Shown piece after piece: positions 53,802-62,701 of a stretch of DNA of 64,000 bases. The notes beneath the pieces are model-generated. The model was not told where the DNA came from and did not search any database. It saw nothing but the letters and a program-made list of their open reading frames with translations. Each line of letters begins with the position of its first letter. The stretch's first letter is position 1. This DNA is from UBA2040 sp041674745 (GTDB taxonomy: Bacteria; Bacteroidota; Bacteroidia; Flavobacteriales_D; Crocinitomicaceae): assembly GCA_041674745.1 (NCBI GenBank), contig JBAYVD010000006.1, forward strand, positions 62,001 through 126,000, given 5' to 3'. The position numbers were made by a program, and so were the translations under genes.

Positions 53802-55397
53802 TTACTTCCCCTCCAACTTCACCAATTCAAACAACAACCACTTATTCGGATCAATCTCTATGGATTTCACCTTGGAGGCACCTTTGATGTTTGCCTTTTT
53901 CTTTTTCGAATTCACTTGAATCGTTGAGGAACGCGTGGCACTACTTTCATACGTTATTTTCATCTCCAATGGAAATTGGAAGGTGAATTGCTTTTGAAGT
54001 TGTTGTATTTTCACTTTGCCATTTTTCTTCCACGAAATCACCAATTCTGGCTGTCCCACTTCATTTAACCATTGGTGAAAGAATGATTCTAAATCCTGTC
54101 CGGAAATTTCTTCCATTACTTTTTGAAAATCGGAGGTGGTTGCATTTTCAAATTTATAGTCATCATAGTATTTTCGAATTCCCAACCAGAATTTTTCATC
54201 CCCAATTTGATGGCGCAGCATATGCAAAATCAACGCCCCTTTTTGATAAGAATTCGGATTCAACAATTCCAAATAGCTTACAATTTTTGGGTTCACCACG
54301 GGAACAGGATTTTTCTTATAGAATTGAATTACCTTGATTCTTTCGTTTTCGATTCGTTCTAGGAACTTACCATTTCCGACATGGTCTTCAAAATACAAAT
54401 TGGTGAAATACGTAGCAAATCCTTCGCTGAGCCAGATATCGTGCCAAGACGCTTCTGTGGCAGAGTTTCCAAACCACTGATGGGCTATTTCATGAGCAAT
54501 CAATGCTTCGCATTCCCCTGTTCCAGTGACACTTTCTTCTGCGTAAAATATATTGCTCGCGTTTTCCATTCCGCCGAATCTTGTCGTCGATTGAACATTG
54601 GCTAATTTCTCAAAGGGATAGTCACCAATCTTTTCAATGAAATAATTGGCAATTGGAACAGCTTGCTGATAATCCTCAAAACCGGCTTGTGCATTTTGTG
54701 GATACACCCATGCAGAAACTTCAATTCCATTGACTTGGCCACTTTCGATAACCGAAAAAGGTGCCACAGCACAGACCATCACTTTGGTGGAAATCGGTTG
54801 ACTCATTTGCCACTGCGTCATTTTTCGATTGCCTTCCAACAGTCTACTTTCAATCAAAATTCCATTTCCAATGCTGGAATAATGCGCCGGAGCTGTAATC
54901 ATCCAAGACACGGTTGCTTTGTCTGACGGATGATCGACTAAGGGCAACCAATTTTGACCTCTATCTGGCCAATTGTCGCCGAAAAAAGTACGGTCTCCAA
55001 ATTTGTTCTTGGAAATAATCAACCCATCCGCAGGAACTCCTGAATACTCCACAGTATATTTCCGAAACTCACCATTTCTGGTTTCTGGAACAGTAATTTG
55101 CAACCGGTTTTGAGCATGTGTAAAAGGAACTGCTATTCCATTCTCTTTCACAGAAGTGACAATCATTCCTTTGCCGGTATCGTTCAGCTTTACCAAATCG
55201 AGGTAAAATTTCATGACGGATGTTTTGAACAAAACATCAACGGTCGCTTGGGATTGCAGCACATCGGTCGTATCGTTCACTTCGATTTCAAAGTTGTAAT
55301 GAACTACATCGATTTCATTGTAACGGGGAAAATGATTTTGCGCAAAACCATCCAATAAAAAAAAGTAAAACGTAAAAAGGAGTACTACCTTGTGCAT
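53802..55397 (-). CDS. M1 family zinc aminopeptidase
   Basis: A 531-residue exported gluzincin (signal ends GFAQ). The zinc motif His302-Glu303-x2-His306 with Glu325 (HEIAHQWFGN and LSEGFATYF) and the aminopeptidase motif GGMEN (about 280) are intact. The C-terminus ends in an extended beta segment instead of the long helical domain of aminopeptidase N, so it is a short M1 member. Probably periplasmic or surface peptidase. Confidence 0.93.
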   Translation of the reverse strand: MHKVVLLFTFYFFLLDGFAQNHFPRYNEIDVVHYNFEIEVNDTTDVLQSQATVDVLFKTSVMKFYLDLVKLNDTGKGMIVTSVKENGIAVPFTHAQNRLQITVPETRNGEFRKYTVEYSGVPADGLIISKNKFGDRTFFGDNWPDRGQNWLPLVDHPSDKATVSWMITAPAHYSSIGNGILIESRLLEGNRKMTQWQMSQPISTKVMVCAVAPFSVIESGQVNGIEVSAWVYPQNAQAGFEDYQQAVPIANYFIEKIGDYPFEKLANVQSTTRFGGMENASNIFYAEESVTGTGECEALIAHEIAHQWFGNSATEASWHDIWLSEGFATYFTNLYFEDHVGNGKFLERIENERIKVIQFYKKNPVPVVNPKIVSYLELLNPNSYQKGALILHMLRHQIGDEKFWLGIRKYYDDYKFENATTSDFQKVMEEISGQDLESFFHQWLNEVGQPELVISWKKNGKVKIQQLQKQFTFQFPLEMKITYESSATRSSTIQVNSKKKKANIKGASKVKSIEIDPNKWLLFELVKLEGK

Positions 55398-55459
55398 AAA
55401 TTCAATAGAAAATTTAAAGTTAATGAATCCGACGAATAAAAATAATTCAGGTCGTAGAA

Positions 55460-55759
55460 TTAACCCAGCCAGACATTGATGATGATTTCTTTCCCCGCAT
55501 ATTCATTCACACGCAAGAGAATCAAGGATTTGGAGTGTTGCAACTCATCGCGCATCACGGCTGAATCTAAATCAATATACAGCACTTTTTCGTGAATACG
55601 CACGCTTTTCGTTCGATTGGCAATGGCTTTTCCCATGATCTCCTCCCAATTGTTGATGATGTTCATTTCTTCCATTTTCCCATCCAACCGATACGCTCGA
55701 AGAAATCGATCCACCAAGTCTTTTAAAGGTCCATCCGGTTTTTTTTCTGCTTCGCTCAT
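55460..55759 (-). CDS. DciA-like DUF721 protein
   Basis: A 99-residue DUF721 protein. INNWEEIMGKAIANRTKSVRIHEKVLYIDLDSAVMRDELQHSKSLILLRVNEYAG is the conserved KH-like region. DciA loads the replicative helicase in many bacteria lacking DnaC; this short form has the core domain only. Overlaps recF by 4 bases, so the two are coupled. Confidence 0.88.
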   Translation of the reverse strand: MSEAEKKPDGPLKDLVDRFLRAYRLDGKMEEMNIINNWEEIMGKAIANRTKSVRIHEKVLYIDLDSAVMRDELQHSKSLILLRVNEYAGKEIIINVWLG

Positions 55760-56883
55760 GCGTTTTCTGTGTTAGGGAATTCAGTTGTAATCAACGAACC
55801 ATCGTTGACCTCAAAATAATGGATGGGTACGTCTAGATTGATAAAAATTTTCTCCAAACGATCGCGGTTGGTGTCGGTGACCATCACTTGTCCGAAGGAA
55901 TGGTTGGAAACCAATTGCAGCAAACGCCCAACTCGGTTGTCGTCTAGTTTGTCAAAAATGTCATCCAAAAGTAAAATCGGCAACAAACCCAAATGCATTT
56001 TCAACCAATCAAACTGCGCCAACCTCAGTGCTATCAAATAGGATTTTTGTTGCCCTTGGGAGCCAAATTTTTTCACCGGATGACCTTTGATGGTAAACAC
56101 CAAATCATCCTTGTGTATGCCGCCGTTCGTGTACTGTGTAAAAGCATCTTTTCGTTGGTTGATTTCCAACAAATCTTTGAAGGATACTTCATTCAATTGC
56201 GAGCGATATTCCAAATCAATTTGCTCCGTTTCTTCGCCGATGTAGTTGTATTGTCGTTGAAATACTGGAATAAATTCAGCCAAAAAGGCTTTTCGAACTT
56301 CGTGAATTCGACTTCCGATTTGTGTCAGCTGTTCATCCCAAACCTCGATGGATTCTCGATCAAACAAGCCATGCTCGTACATGTTTTTCAGTAAAGCATT
56401 TCGCTGCACCAGTACTTTTCCATAGCGTTGCAAATCTTCCAGATATCCTTTGTTGGATTGTGCAATAATACCGTCCATCCATTTGCGACGCACTTCACTC
56501 CCATCCCCGATTAAATTTCGGTCGTAGGGTGAAATCATGACGCAGGGAAATTGGCCAATGTGCTCGGCTAATTTCTCGTATTCACTTTTGTTGCGTTTAA
56601 AGATTTTCTTCGCGCCAACTTTCACCGAACAGTGGATATTCACCTCTTTTTCTTCCGTTTGAAAAGCACCCTGAATCACAAAAAAAGGTTGATCGAATCG
56701 GATGTTTTGCTTATCAACCGTGTTCAAATACGATTTGCAAACGGACAAATAATGCACGGCATCCAAAATATTCGTTTTACCCGAACCATTGTTGCCCGTA
56801 AAGCAATTCAGAGAAGGAGAAAGCGTCATTTCGGCTTCCTCATAATTCTTAAAATTGATGAGCTGGAGGGTTTTCAAATACAT
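55756..56883 (-). CDS. recF: DNA replication and repair protein RecF
   Basis: A 375-residue SMC-like ATPase that with RecO and RecR loads RecA at gaps. ATG 56883 gives MYLKTLQLINFKNY, the normal RecF start; a TTG three codons earlier is less likely. Walker A GNNGSGKTN at about 30-38; FGSQGQQKSYLIALRLAQ is the signature region; LLDDIFDKLDDNRV is Walker B. Normal length. Confidence 0.95.
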   Translation of the reverse strand: MYLKTLQLINFKNYEEAEMTLSPSLNCFTGNNGSGKTNILDAVHYLSVCKSYLNTVDKQNIRFDQPFFVIQGAFQTEEKEVNIHCSVKVGAKKIFKRNKSEYEKLAEHIGQFPCVMISPYDRNLIGDGSEVRRKWMDGIIAQSNKGYLEDLQRYGKVLVQRNALLKNMYEHGLFDRESIEVWDEQLTQIGSRIHEVRKAFLAEFIPVFQRQYNYIGEETEQIDLEYRSQLNEVSFKDLLEINQRKDAFTQYTNGGIHKDDLVFTIKGHPVKKFGSQGQQKSYLIALRLAQFDWLKMHLGLLPILLLDDIFDKLDDNRVGRLLQLVSNHSFGQVMVTDTNRDRLEKIFINLDVPIHYFEVNDGSLITTEFPNTENA

Positions 56884-57020
56884 GCTCGACAAAGTTATCT
56901 TTTTTTTAATTGTTTCGGGTTCAAGTTACAAGTAGTTTGCTATGAAAATGATCCGTTTCAAGTTTTATGTATTGTGAGCGTCCGACATATAAATCTTAAA
57001 TTTAAAAAAGTCAAATTTTG

Positions 57021-57028
57021 TATATTTG
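57021..57028 (+). promoter_or_regulatory. Bacteroidota -7 promoter element
   Basis: TATATTTG matches TAnnTTTG and is 44 bases before the ATG at 57073; divergent from recF. Confidence 0.55.
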
Positions 57029-57072
57029 GATGAAAGTAGACAGAAAAGACTCGTTCAAAACCTGCAATACAC

Positions 57073-57669
57073 ATGAACAATTCAAAATCCATCGAAGCAT
57101 TTTTTGAAGTAAAATCCCAGTGGCGAGAGGAATTAATTTATCTCCGCTCACTTTTTCAAGCTACAGAATTGGAGGAAACCTACAAATGGAAAACCCCGAT
57201 TTATACAATTGAGGGGAAAAATGTGGCGGGAATGACAGCATTCAAATCGCACGTTGCCATTTGGTTTCACCAAGGTGTTTTTCTCAAAGATGAAAACAAA
57301 AAACTCATCAATGCTCAAGAAGGCGTTACCAAAGCATTACGTCAGTGGCGGTTTGATTCTTTGGAAGAAATTCAGCACAACAAAGACCTCATCCTTGCCT
57401 ACCTCGAAGAAGCCATTGAAAACCAAAAATTAGGAAAAGAACTAAAACCCATTAAAAACAAACCGCTCGATATTCCTGTAGAATTGCAACAAGAATTGGA
57501 CAAAGTCGATACATTAAAAACCGCTTTTGAATCGCTCAATCTCACCAAAAAAAGAGAATTCGTAGAATACATTGCCACGGCGAAACGACCCGAAACCAAA
57601 ATGGCCAGACTCGAAAAAATTGTTCCAATGATTGAACAAGGCATTGGTTTGAATGATCAGTACAAGTGA
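57073..57669 (+). CDS. YdeI/DUF1801-type protein
   Basis: A 198-residue soluble protein. EETYKWKTPIYTIEGKNVAGMTAFKSHVAIWFHQG matches the YdhG/DUF1801 core, and the C-terminal RREFVEYIATAKRPETKMARLEKIVPMIEQG-like segment matches the YdeI/OmpD-associated tail (helical repeats with R-x-E-x-R). Role unknown; some relatives affect acid or peptide resistance. Confidence 0.85.
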   Translation: MNNSKSIEAFFEVKSQWREELIYLRSLFQATELEETYKWKTPIYTIEGKNVAGMTAFKSHVAIWFHQGVFLKDENKKLINAQEGVTKALRQWRFDSLEEIQHNKDLILAYLEEAIENQKLGKELKPIKNKPLDIPVELQQELDKVDTLKTAFESLNLTKKREFVEYIATAKRPETKMARLEKIVPMIEQGIGLNDQYK

Positions 57670-57800
57670 AAAAGCTACTTAAAACAGTTTATCCTTCTTT
57701 TAAATCTTTAATCCTCCATTCCTAAATCCCAAAAAAATCAACTTATCAACAAAATCGCACACTTTCTCAACGACACAAACCAATCCAAAAAGCTTTTCCT

Positions 57801-57808
57801 TATATTTG
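57801..57808 (+). promoter_or_regulatory. Bacteroidota -7 promoter element close to the dnaX start codon
   Basis: TATATTTG is only 6 bases from the dnaX ATG at 57815, so initiation 4-6 bases downstream would make the mRNA nearly leaderless. Confidence 0.6.
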
Positions 57809-57814
57809 TGAAGC

Positions 57815-58942
57815 ATGAGTGATTACGTAGTTTCCGCCCGAAAATATAGACCGCAAACCTTCGATACTGTAGTTGGTCAAAAATCCATTACGACCACATT
57901 GCGTAGCGCTATTTCGACTGGACATTTGGCGCAAGCCTTTTTGTTCTGCGGTTCACGTGGAGTTGGAAAAACGACCACGGCACGTATTCTTGCGAAAACC
58001 ATCAATTGTTCCAACCGCAGTGCTCAAATTGAAGCCTGCGACCAATGCGACTCGTGTGTTTCTTTCAATGAAAACGCTTCTTTGAATGTGTACGAATTGG
58101 ATGCAGCGAGCAACAACTCGGTGGATGATATTCGAAATTTGATTGATCAGGTACGGATACCGCCGCAAATTGGAACGCATAAAGTGTATATCATTGATGA
58201 GGTCCACATGCTTTCTGCTTCGGCTTTCAATGCGTTTTTGAAAACCTTGGAAGAGCCACCGAAACATGCCATTTTCATATTGGCTACCACGGAAAAACAC
58301 AAAATCATTCCGACGATTTTGTCTCGTTGTCAAATTTTTGATTTCAACCGAATAAAAGTCAGTGACATGGCGGACCATTTGGCTCAAATTGCGGTAAAAG
58401 AAAACATCACGGCAGACCCAGAAGCGTTGCATTTGATTGCACAGAAAGCCGATGGCGCTTTGCGAGATGCTTTGTCCATTTTTGACCAAATTGTCACATT
58501 TGCGGGCAACAATGTTACCTACCAACATGTTCTTGACAACTTGAACATTTTGGATTACGATTATTATTTTAGAATCGTAGAAACGGCGCAAAAAGAAGAT
58601 ATTCCAGGATGCTTGTTGTTGTTAAATGACATCGTAGAGAAAGGTTTTGACGGTCACCACTTTGTGGTTGGTTTGGCAGAACATTACCGCAATTTATTGG
58701 TTTGTAAAGACCCACGAACCGCTCGATTGTTGGAGGTTGCGGAAAGTGTTCAACAAAAATATTTGGAACAATCCAAGGTTTTAGACACCCAATTGTTGCT
58801 TCGAGCCATTTCGGTGTTGAGCAAAACGGACATTGAATACAAGTCCGCAAAAAGCCCGCGACTCTTGGTCGAGATCGCCTTGATGCAATTGTGTTCGCTG
58901 AAAGGTGAGCTCGAAAAAAAAAATCCTTCACTGACCCAGTAA
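57815..58942 (+). CDS. dnaX: DNA polymerase III gamma/tau subunit, short (gamma-like) frame
   Basis: A 375-residue frame-0 product of the clamp-loader subunit. MSDYVVSARKYRPQTFDTVVGQ, Walker A GSRGVGKTT (about 46-54), zinc cysteines (CSNRSA...CDQCDSC), DEVHMLS (Walker B) and LATTEKHKIIPTILSRC (sensor 1) are intact. The frame ends soon after a run of ten A at 58914-58923, with SLTQ and a UAA stop at 58940. The tau tail continues in the -1 frame to 59535 (separate entry). AAGGTGAG at 58902-58909 precedes the run, as a Shine-Dalgarno-like stimulator might. Confidence 0.93.
   Translation: MSDYVVSARKYRPQTFDTVVGQKSITTTLRSAISTGHLAQAFLFCGSRGVGKTTTARILAKTINCSNRSAQIEACDQCDSCVSFNENASLNVYELDAASNNSVDDIRNLIDQVRIPPQIGTHKVYIIDEVHMLSASAFNAFLKTLEEPPKHAIFILATTEKHKIIPTILSRCQIFDFNRIKVSDMADHLAQIAVKENITADPEALHLIAQKADGALRDALSIFDQIVTFAGNNVTYQHVLDNLNILDYDYYFRIVETAQKEDIPGCLLLLNDIVEKGFDGHHFVVGLAEHYRNLLVCKDPRTARLLEVAESVQQKYLEQSKVLDTQLLLRAISVLSKTDIEYKSAKSPRLLVEIALMQLCSLKGELEKKNPSLTQ
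58914..58923 (+). other. A10 slippery run: probable programmed -1 frameshift or transcript slippage in dnaX
   Basis: Codons read GAA AAA AAA AAT here; a -1 slip on the homopolymer continues as AAA TCC TTC ACT GAC, open to 59535. An AAGGTGAG element lies 4 bases upstream of the run, and the frame-0 stop is 16 bases downstream. Confidence 0.75.
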
Positions 58943-59535
58943 CCATTTTACCGTTCAGAGGACAAAACCTCCGAGACTTAGCACCAAAGCCTGTTCCCAA
59001 ACCGAATGTGAACCAACGTCCAGTTTACGACGAACCGGAAACGAAAATAAAAGCCTTAAAAGTTCCGACAGGAACCTTGCACACCACCAACATCAGCATC
59101 AAGCAAATTCTGAAAGAAGACTCAGAAAAAAACAAAACCATTGCCGAAGAAGATTTGCCTTACGAATCATTTTCGACGGATGAATTAAAAATGTTTTGGC
59201 GTCAATATGCTTTTCAGGCAAAAGAAAAATCGGAAATTACTTTGTACAATGCCATGATCAAACGTGACCCTATTTTGGTGGACGGAAAAATCATTCGAAT
59301 TGAGGTGGACAACACCGTACAAATGGGTTTCATCCACAACGCTCAGCAAACGATGACGGATTTCTTTCGCACACATTTAAAAAATTATTCCATCCTACTC
59401 GACCCATTTGTAACGGAAGTTATTGACGAAGAATCACAATACAAATCGCCCAAAGAACAATTCGCTGCACTTGCCCGAAAATACCCGAATTTGCATTCGT
59501 TTAAAACAGCCTTCAATTTGGATTTCGAATATTAA
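58921..59535 (+). CDS. dnaX: tau-specific C-terminal part of DnaX, -1 frame
   Basis: From the A10 run the -1 frame encodes 204 residues: a Pro/Lys linker (KSFTDPVTILPFRGQNLRDL and PKPVPKPN), then FSTDELKMFWRQYAFQAKEKSEITLYNAMIKRDP and a region ending RKYPNLHSFKTAFNLDFEY. This matches the usual C-terminal domain of Bacteroidota DnaX, so it is not a separate gene even though a GTG frame at 59008 exists. The full frameshifted protein would have 573 residues. Such tails link the clamp loader to the polymerase core and helicase. Confidence 0.85.
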   Translation, partial: KSFTDPVTILPFRGQNLRDLAPKPVPKPNVNQRPVYDEPETKIKALKVPTGTLHTTNISIKQILKEDSEKNKTIAEEDLPYESFSTDELKMFWRQYAFQAKEKSEITLYNAMIKRDPILVDGKIIRIEVDNTVQMGFIHNAQQTMTDFFRTHLKNYSILLDPFVTEVIDEESQYKSPKEQFAALARKYPNLHSFKTAFNLDFEY

Positions 59536-59540
59536 TTCAA

Positions 59541-59668
59541 TTACGATTTTGCGAAGCAAATAGACCTATCCCCGATTTTGCGAAGCAAAGAGAAGAAAAC
59601 CAATTTTGCGAAGCAAAGAGCCCACAAAATAACCACCCAGAACTTGCAACTTTGAATTGGCGAAGCCA
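59541..59668. repeat. four GCGAAGC mini-hairpins after dnaX
   Basis: GCGAAGC occurs at 59551-59557, 59580-59586, 59608-59614 and 59660-59666. Three copies lie in TTTTGCGAAGCAAA within near-repeats of 28-29 bases; the fourth lies in TTGGCGAAGCCAA, so the stem is kept while bases change. Together they fill most of the convergent 59536-59690 gap. d(GCGAAGC) is known as an unusually stable DNA mini-hairpin. Confidence 0.85.
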
Positions 59669-59690
59669 AAAACTTGCCACTCGCAACTTC

Positions 59691-61772
59691 TCACAAACTC
59701 ATCCTCAACTGCAGCGTCACCTCCAATTTGGTATTGGAATTGATTTGTTGTGCACCCGTTCCTAGATTGTCTCGATCGTGGTAAATATTAATCCCGTATT
59801 TCGCCCACAAATCGAATTTCCGTAGGAACGAATAGCGAACCATCACATACGCTCTCGTTCCCTGATAAAAATAAGCCGGTACAGAAAACACGTACAAAGC
59901 ATTCGCTTCAAAAGCATACAAACGAGAATTGTAAGAATCAGTATCAAAAAAGGCATAGCGAAAAGCAACATCGACAGGCCATTTTTTCGGACGAATAAGG
60001 ATATCTTGGCACAACAACATACCAACATCTTTCGCGGCGCTTAATTTGTTGATTGTGGTAATTTCCAAACGGCTTTTTAAGGTAATTCCTTCTGTGACGT
60101 TGTAAGCAAAATTGATTCTAAAATTTCGTTGTCGCACATCTTCAATGGGCGTTACCGTACCATCCGAAATGGTCGTGTTCTTTGGTTTCAATTGTTCCCG
60201 GTAGCGGAAATACAATTCCAATTTCTTGTTCGGACGATACGTCGGTTGAATTAAAAACTCATGTCCTCGGGAAGGTGCATCGACCAAATAGCGCATCCAA
60301 GGAAATGAAAAATAATCTGCGTAGGTATTCAATGTCCATGCACTTGATAATTTGACTTTTCCGCCAACGTACAATCCACGTTCATTTTGGGTATTACTGC
60401 CTTCCGCAAAACCATTGTTGTAAAGCGATTGGTAGGCTTTGTCATAATTTCGATACAAAATACTGATGCTGACATTTGGGTCAATGGCCATCAAAACTCC
60501 ATGCAACAGTGCCCATTTCTGACTAAAAGACGAATAGCTGGCTTCACCAAAAAAACTCATATTCTTGAATACGAAAGAATAATCTCCACTCGTCGTCACC
60601 AAACTTTTTCCTCTGAAATCAAATTGATTGTAGGGCTGGATTGTTTTGTTGTAAAACGTATTGTATCCCTGATAAACCGACGCAAAGCCAATATGCAAAT
60701 TCCGCACTTGGTAGCGCAGATTCCCTCCAGCGATGGTTTCTTGAAAGGCATCTTTTTTAGCAATCTCACTGTTCGTGCGATGCAAACCAGACAAATTGAT
60801 ACTGGAAGCAAATTCTTGTTCTTCCAGCAAAGAATCAGCAACAATCGTTGCATCCACGCCTTTGTGAGAAGCGAATGCCATCAAAGAGAATTTCTTGTAC
60901 CCCAAATCAACCGCTGCTCCGCGCATAAAACGGTTTTCATCAACGGAAGTATACGGTTTCAACGGATTTGCATTCTTCTTGACATTGGTTACGTCCGCCG
61001 TTTTACCAAACGCATAGCCCGACCACAAATTGAGTGCCTGACCAATTTGAATTTGATAATCGCCCAACGCAACCGTTTTTAAATACTTTCCTCCTTTGTA
61101 AAAAGCATGGGCCGAAATAAAATCAAAACCAAATGGTTGTGCCTTGCCTGCGAATTGTTCACCAGCGTCTTTTTCACCCGTGATTCCAATGCTCAAATTG
61201 GTGCGATAACTGTACCGCAATCGTGTGTAATAATGGTCTGGATTTCCATGATAATAGCTATTACTGCTCGCCAAAATACTATCCGAAACTGATGCATAGG
61301 CATTTTTATCTTCCAAAACGGTTTGGTACCTGAAAAATGATTCGAATTTTCCTTGTTTCAGCGCTTCCTTTAGGGCAACACTTAAATTATCTAGCCGATC
61401 GTCCACCCGAATAAAGGGCAAAACCATTTGAATTGTCGTCATGTCCCAATAAGGCAAGCTTTGCAATTCATATATGGAAATCAATTTTCCAAAAAGCTTG
61501 ATGTGCAAAAACAAATCATTGATTTGCAAATCCGTCAACAAACCCAAATCCGTCAATTGATCAACGGTGGTATTGTTCAAGTTAATCGGGTGGTCGTAAT
61601 AGTAAAATAGATTTTCAAAGAGATTGGTTAAATCGGGCGCTTCGTTGTCGAGTTGTTCTGAAATAAACTCAATTCGTTGTTGAATCAATTCATTTTTTTC
61701 TTGTTCCTGTCCTACTACCTGAAAAGTAAATGTCAGGATGAATAGCAAAGCGATCTGGGAACAGCGCTTCAT
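59691..61772 (-). CDS. outer-membrane protein with helix-hairpin-helix region
   Basis: A 693-residue exported protein. ATG 61772 begins the signal peptide (MKRCSQIALLFILTFTFQVVGQ); the longer frame is out of context. Residues about 45-125 hold two helix-hairpin-helix-like motifs (INLNNTTVDQLTDLGLLTDLQINDLF; LISIYELQSLPYWDMTTIQMVLPFI) as in ComEA-like proteins; residues 150-690 are rich in beta strands with alternating aromatic residues, consistent with a large outer-membrane barrel. Function unknown; DNA binding is possible but unproven. Its start overlaps the upstream gene by 4 bases. Confidence 0.8.
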   Translation of the reverse strand: MKRCSQIALLFILTFTFQVVGQEQEKNELIQQRIEFISEQLDNEAPDLTNLFENLFYYYDHPINLNNTTVDQLTDLGLLTDLQINDLFLHIKLFGKLISIYELQSLPYWDMTTIQMVLPFIRVDDRLDNLSVALKEALKQGKFESFFRYQTVLEDKNAYASVSDSILASSNSYYHGNPDHYYTRLRYSYRTNLSIGITGEKDAGEQFAGKAQPFGFDFISAHAFYKGGKYLKTVALGDYQIQIGQALNLWSGYAFGKTADVTNVKKNANPLKPYTSVDENRFMRGAAVDLGYKKFSLMAFASHKGVDATIVADSLLEEQEFASSINLSGLHRTNSEIAKKDAFQETIAGGNLRYQVRNLHIGFASVYQGYNTFYNKTIQPYNQFDFRGKSLVTTSGDYSFVFKNMSFFGEASYSSFSQKWALLHGVLMAIDPNVSISILYRNYDKAYQSLYNNGFAEGSNTQNERGLYVGGKVKLSSAWTLNTYADYFSFPWMRYLVDAPSRGHEFLIQPTYRPNKKLELYFRYREQLKPKNTTISDGTVTPIEDVRQRNFRINFAYNVTEGITLKSRLEITTINKLSAAKDVGMLLCQDILIRPKKWPVDVAFRYAFFDTDSYNSRLYAFEANALYVFSVPAYFYQGTRAYVMVRYSFLRKFDLWAKYGINIYHDRDNLGTGAQQINSNTKLEVTLQLRMSL

Positions 61773-62584
61773 TTTGCTTTGCTTTTTTCGTAGGTAAAAG
61801 AAAGTTGCGGTGAAAAGCCTAAAACTTGATGGTAAGCGGTCGCCAAATCGATTGAAAATTCTTTCCATCGGTATCCAAAACCGAAAGCCAAAGCCGTAGG
61901 TTGATTGCCAACGCCCAGTCGCAAATTGAAATTTTTAAAAGCTTCGTACTCCAAAGCTCCTTTGACGGAAACAGGTCCATCGATATCTTTCCAGATTTCC
62001 GCGAGAATTTTCACGGATTTCGAAGGCAAAAATCCTGCTCCAATTCGTAAAGTTGTGTTGTAGCGGTCGTCTTTGAAATCTGACAATTTATTTTGACCTA
62101 GATTAAAAACACTGGCTCCAAAATTCCATTTCGGGGTAACATTCACCAAAATGCCTGCTTCCGCCGTTACCGTGTGTGAAGAACCATAATAATTCGGCAA
62201 ACGCAAGCCTTGGTAATTGAATTGAATGCCAGCTGAAAAATGGTCCGCCAATTTCATGGCATAACCCAAACCACTTCTGAAATTTTTGTATTCTGCATTT
62301 CCTTGGTGTATCGCTCCAACTGAAAAAACGCCGAATTTAGTTGGAACGGCTACGGCCAAAGATTGCTGCTGTAAATCGGAAAGTAAATAACGGTTTTCAT
62401 AGGAAATTCCAGCTGTGATTGATTCCACTTTTCCCATAGCTCCTGGATTGTTGAAATAAGACCAATTGTCATTTATTGTAGTCGAGGCATTCAACATGGC
62501 ACCAGAACGAGCACCACTTGGTATCCAACCTTGGGCTCCAATCCAGAGTGGCAACAGACAGATTATAAATAGTAGCTTTTTCAT
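61769..62584 (-). CDS. PorV/PorQ-like outer-membrane barrel
   Basis: A 271-residue protein with a signal peptide (ends IGAQ). The opening GARSGAMLNASTTINDNWSYFNNPGAMGKVESITAGISYENRYLLSDL follows the PorV/PorQ/UPF0164 pattern (AR-x-x-x-MGGA-like, FxNPAxL), and the rest has alternating strands of a FadL-like barrel. PorQ and PorV work in T9SS. The match is to the family, not to one member. Operon with the HHH protein (4-base overlap). Confidence 0.75.
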   Translation of the reverse strand: MKKLLFIICLLPLWIGAQGWIPSGARSGAMLNASTTINDNWSYFNNPGAMGKVESITAGISYENRYLLSDLQQQSLAVAVPTKFGVFSVGAIHQGNAEYKNFRSGLGYAMKLADHFSAGIQFNYQGLRLPNYYGSSHTVTAEAGILVNVTPKWNFGASVFNLGQNKLSDFKDDRYNTTLRIGAGFLPSKSVKILAEIWKDIDGPVSVKGALEYEAFKNFNLRLGVGNQPTALAFGFGYRWKEFSIDLATAYHQVLGFSPQLSFTYEKSKAK

Positions 62585-62678
62585 TTCTCTGGTTTAAAAA
62601 TAAAGAAAGGCTTTGAAAATGACAATAGTAAAGAAAAAATTAATCTACAATTGATTTAGATTTCGCAACGAATTATCG

Positions 62679-62686
62679 TAGTTTTG
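62679..62686 (+). promoter_or_regulatory. Bacteroidota -7 promoter element
   Basis: TAGTTTTG matches TAnnTTTG and overlaps the TTG at 62684, which rules out that TTG as start; the ATG is at 62702. Confidence 0.55.
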
Positions 62687-62701
62687 ATAAAAAAATTACT
62701 C

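Noticed and set aside
57953..58591. 212-codon minus-strand frame
   Set aside because: Lies inside dnaX, whose motifs are unambiguous.
59008..59535. Separate 175-residue gene starting at GTG
   Set aside because: Its sequence is the standard DnaX C-terminal domain and the same frame is open back to the A10 run, so it is the tau tail.
60387..61082. 231-codon plus-strand frame
   Set aside because: Lies wholly inside the HHH outer-membrane gene on the other strand and has atypical composition.
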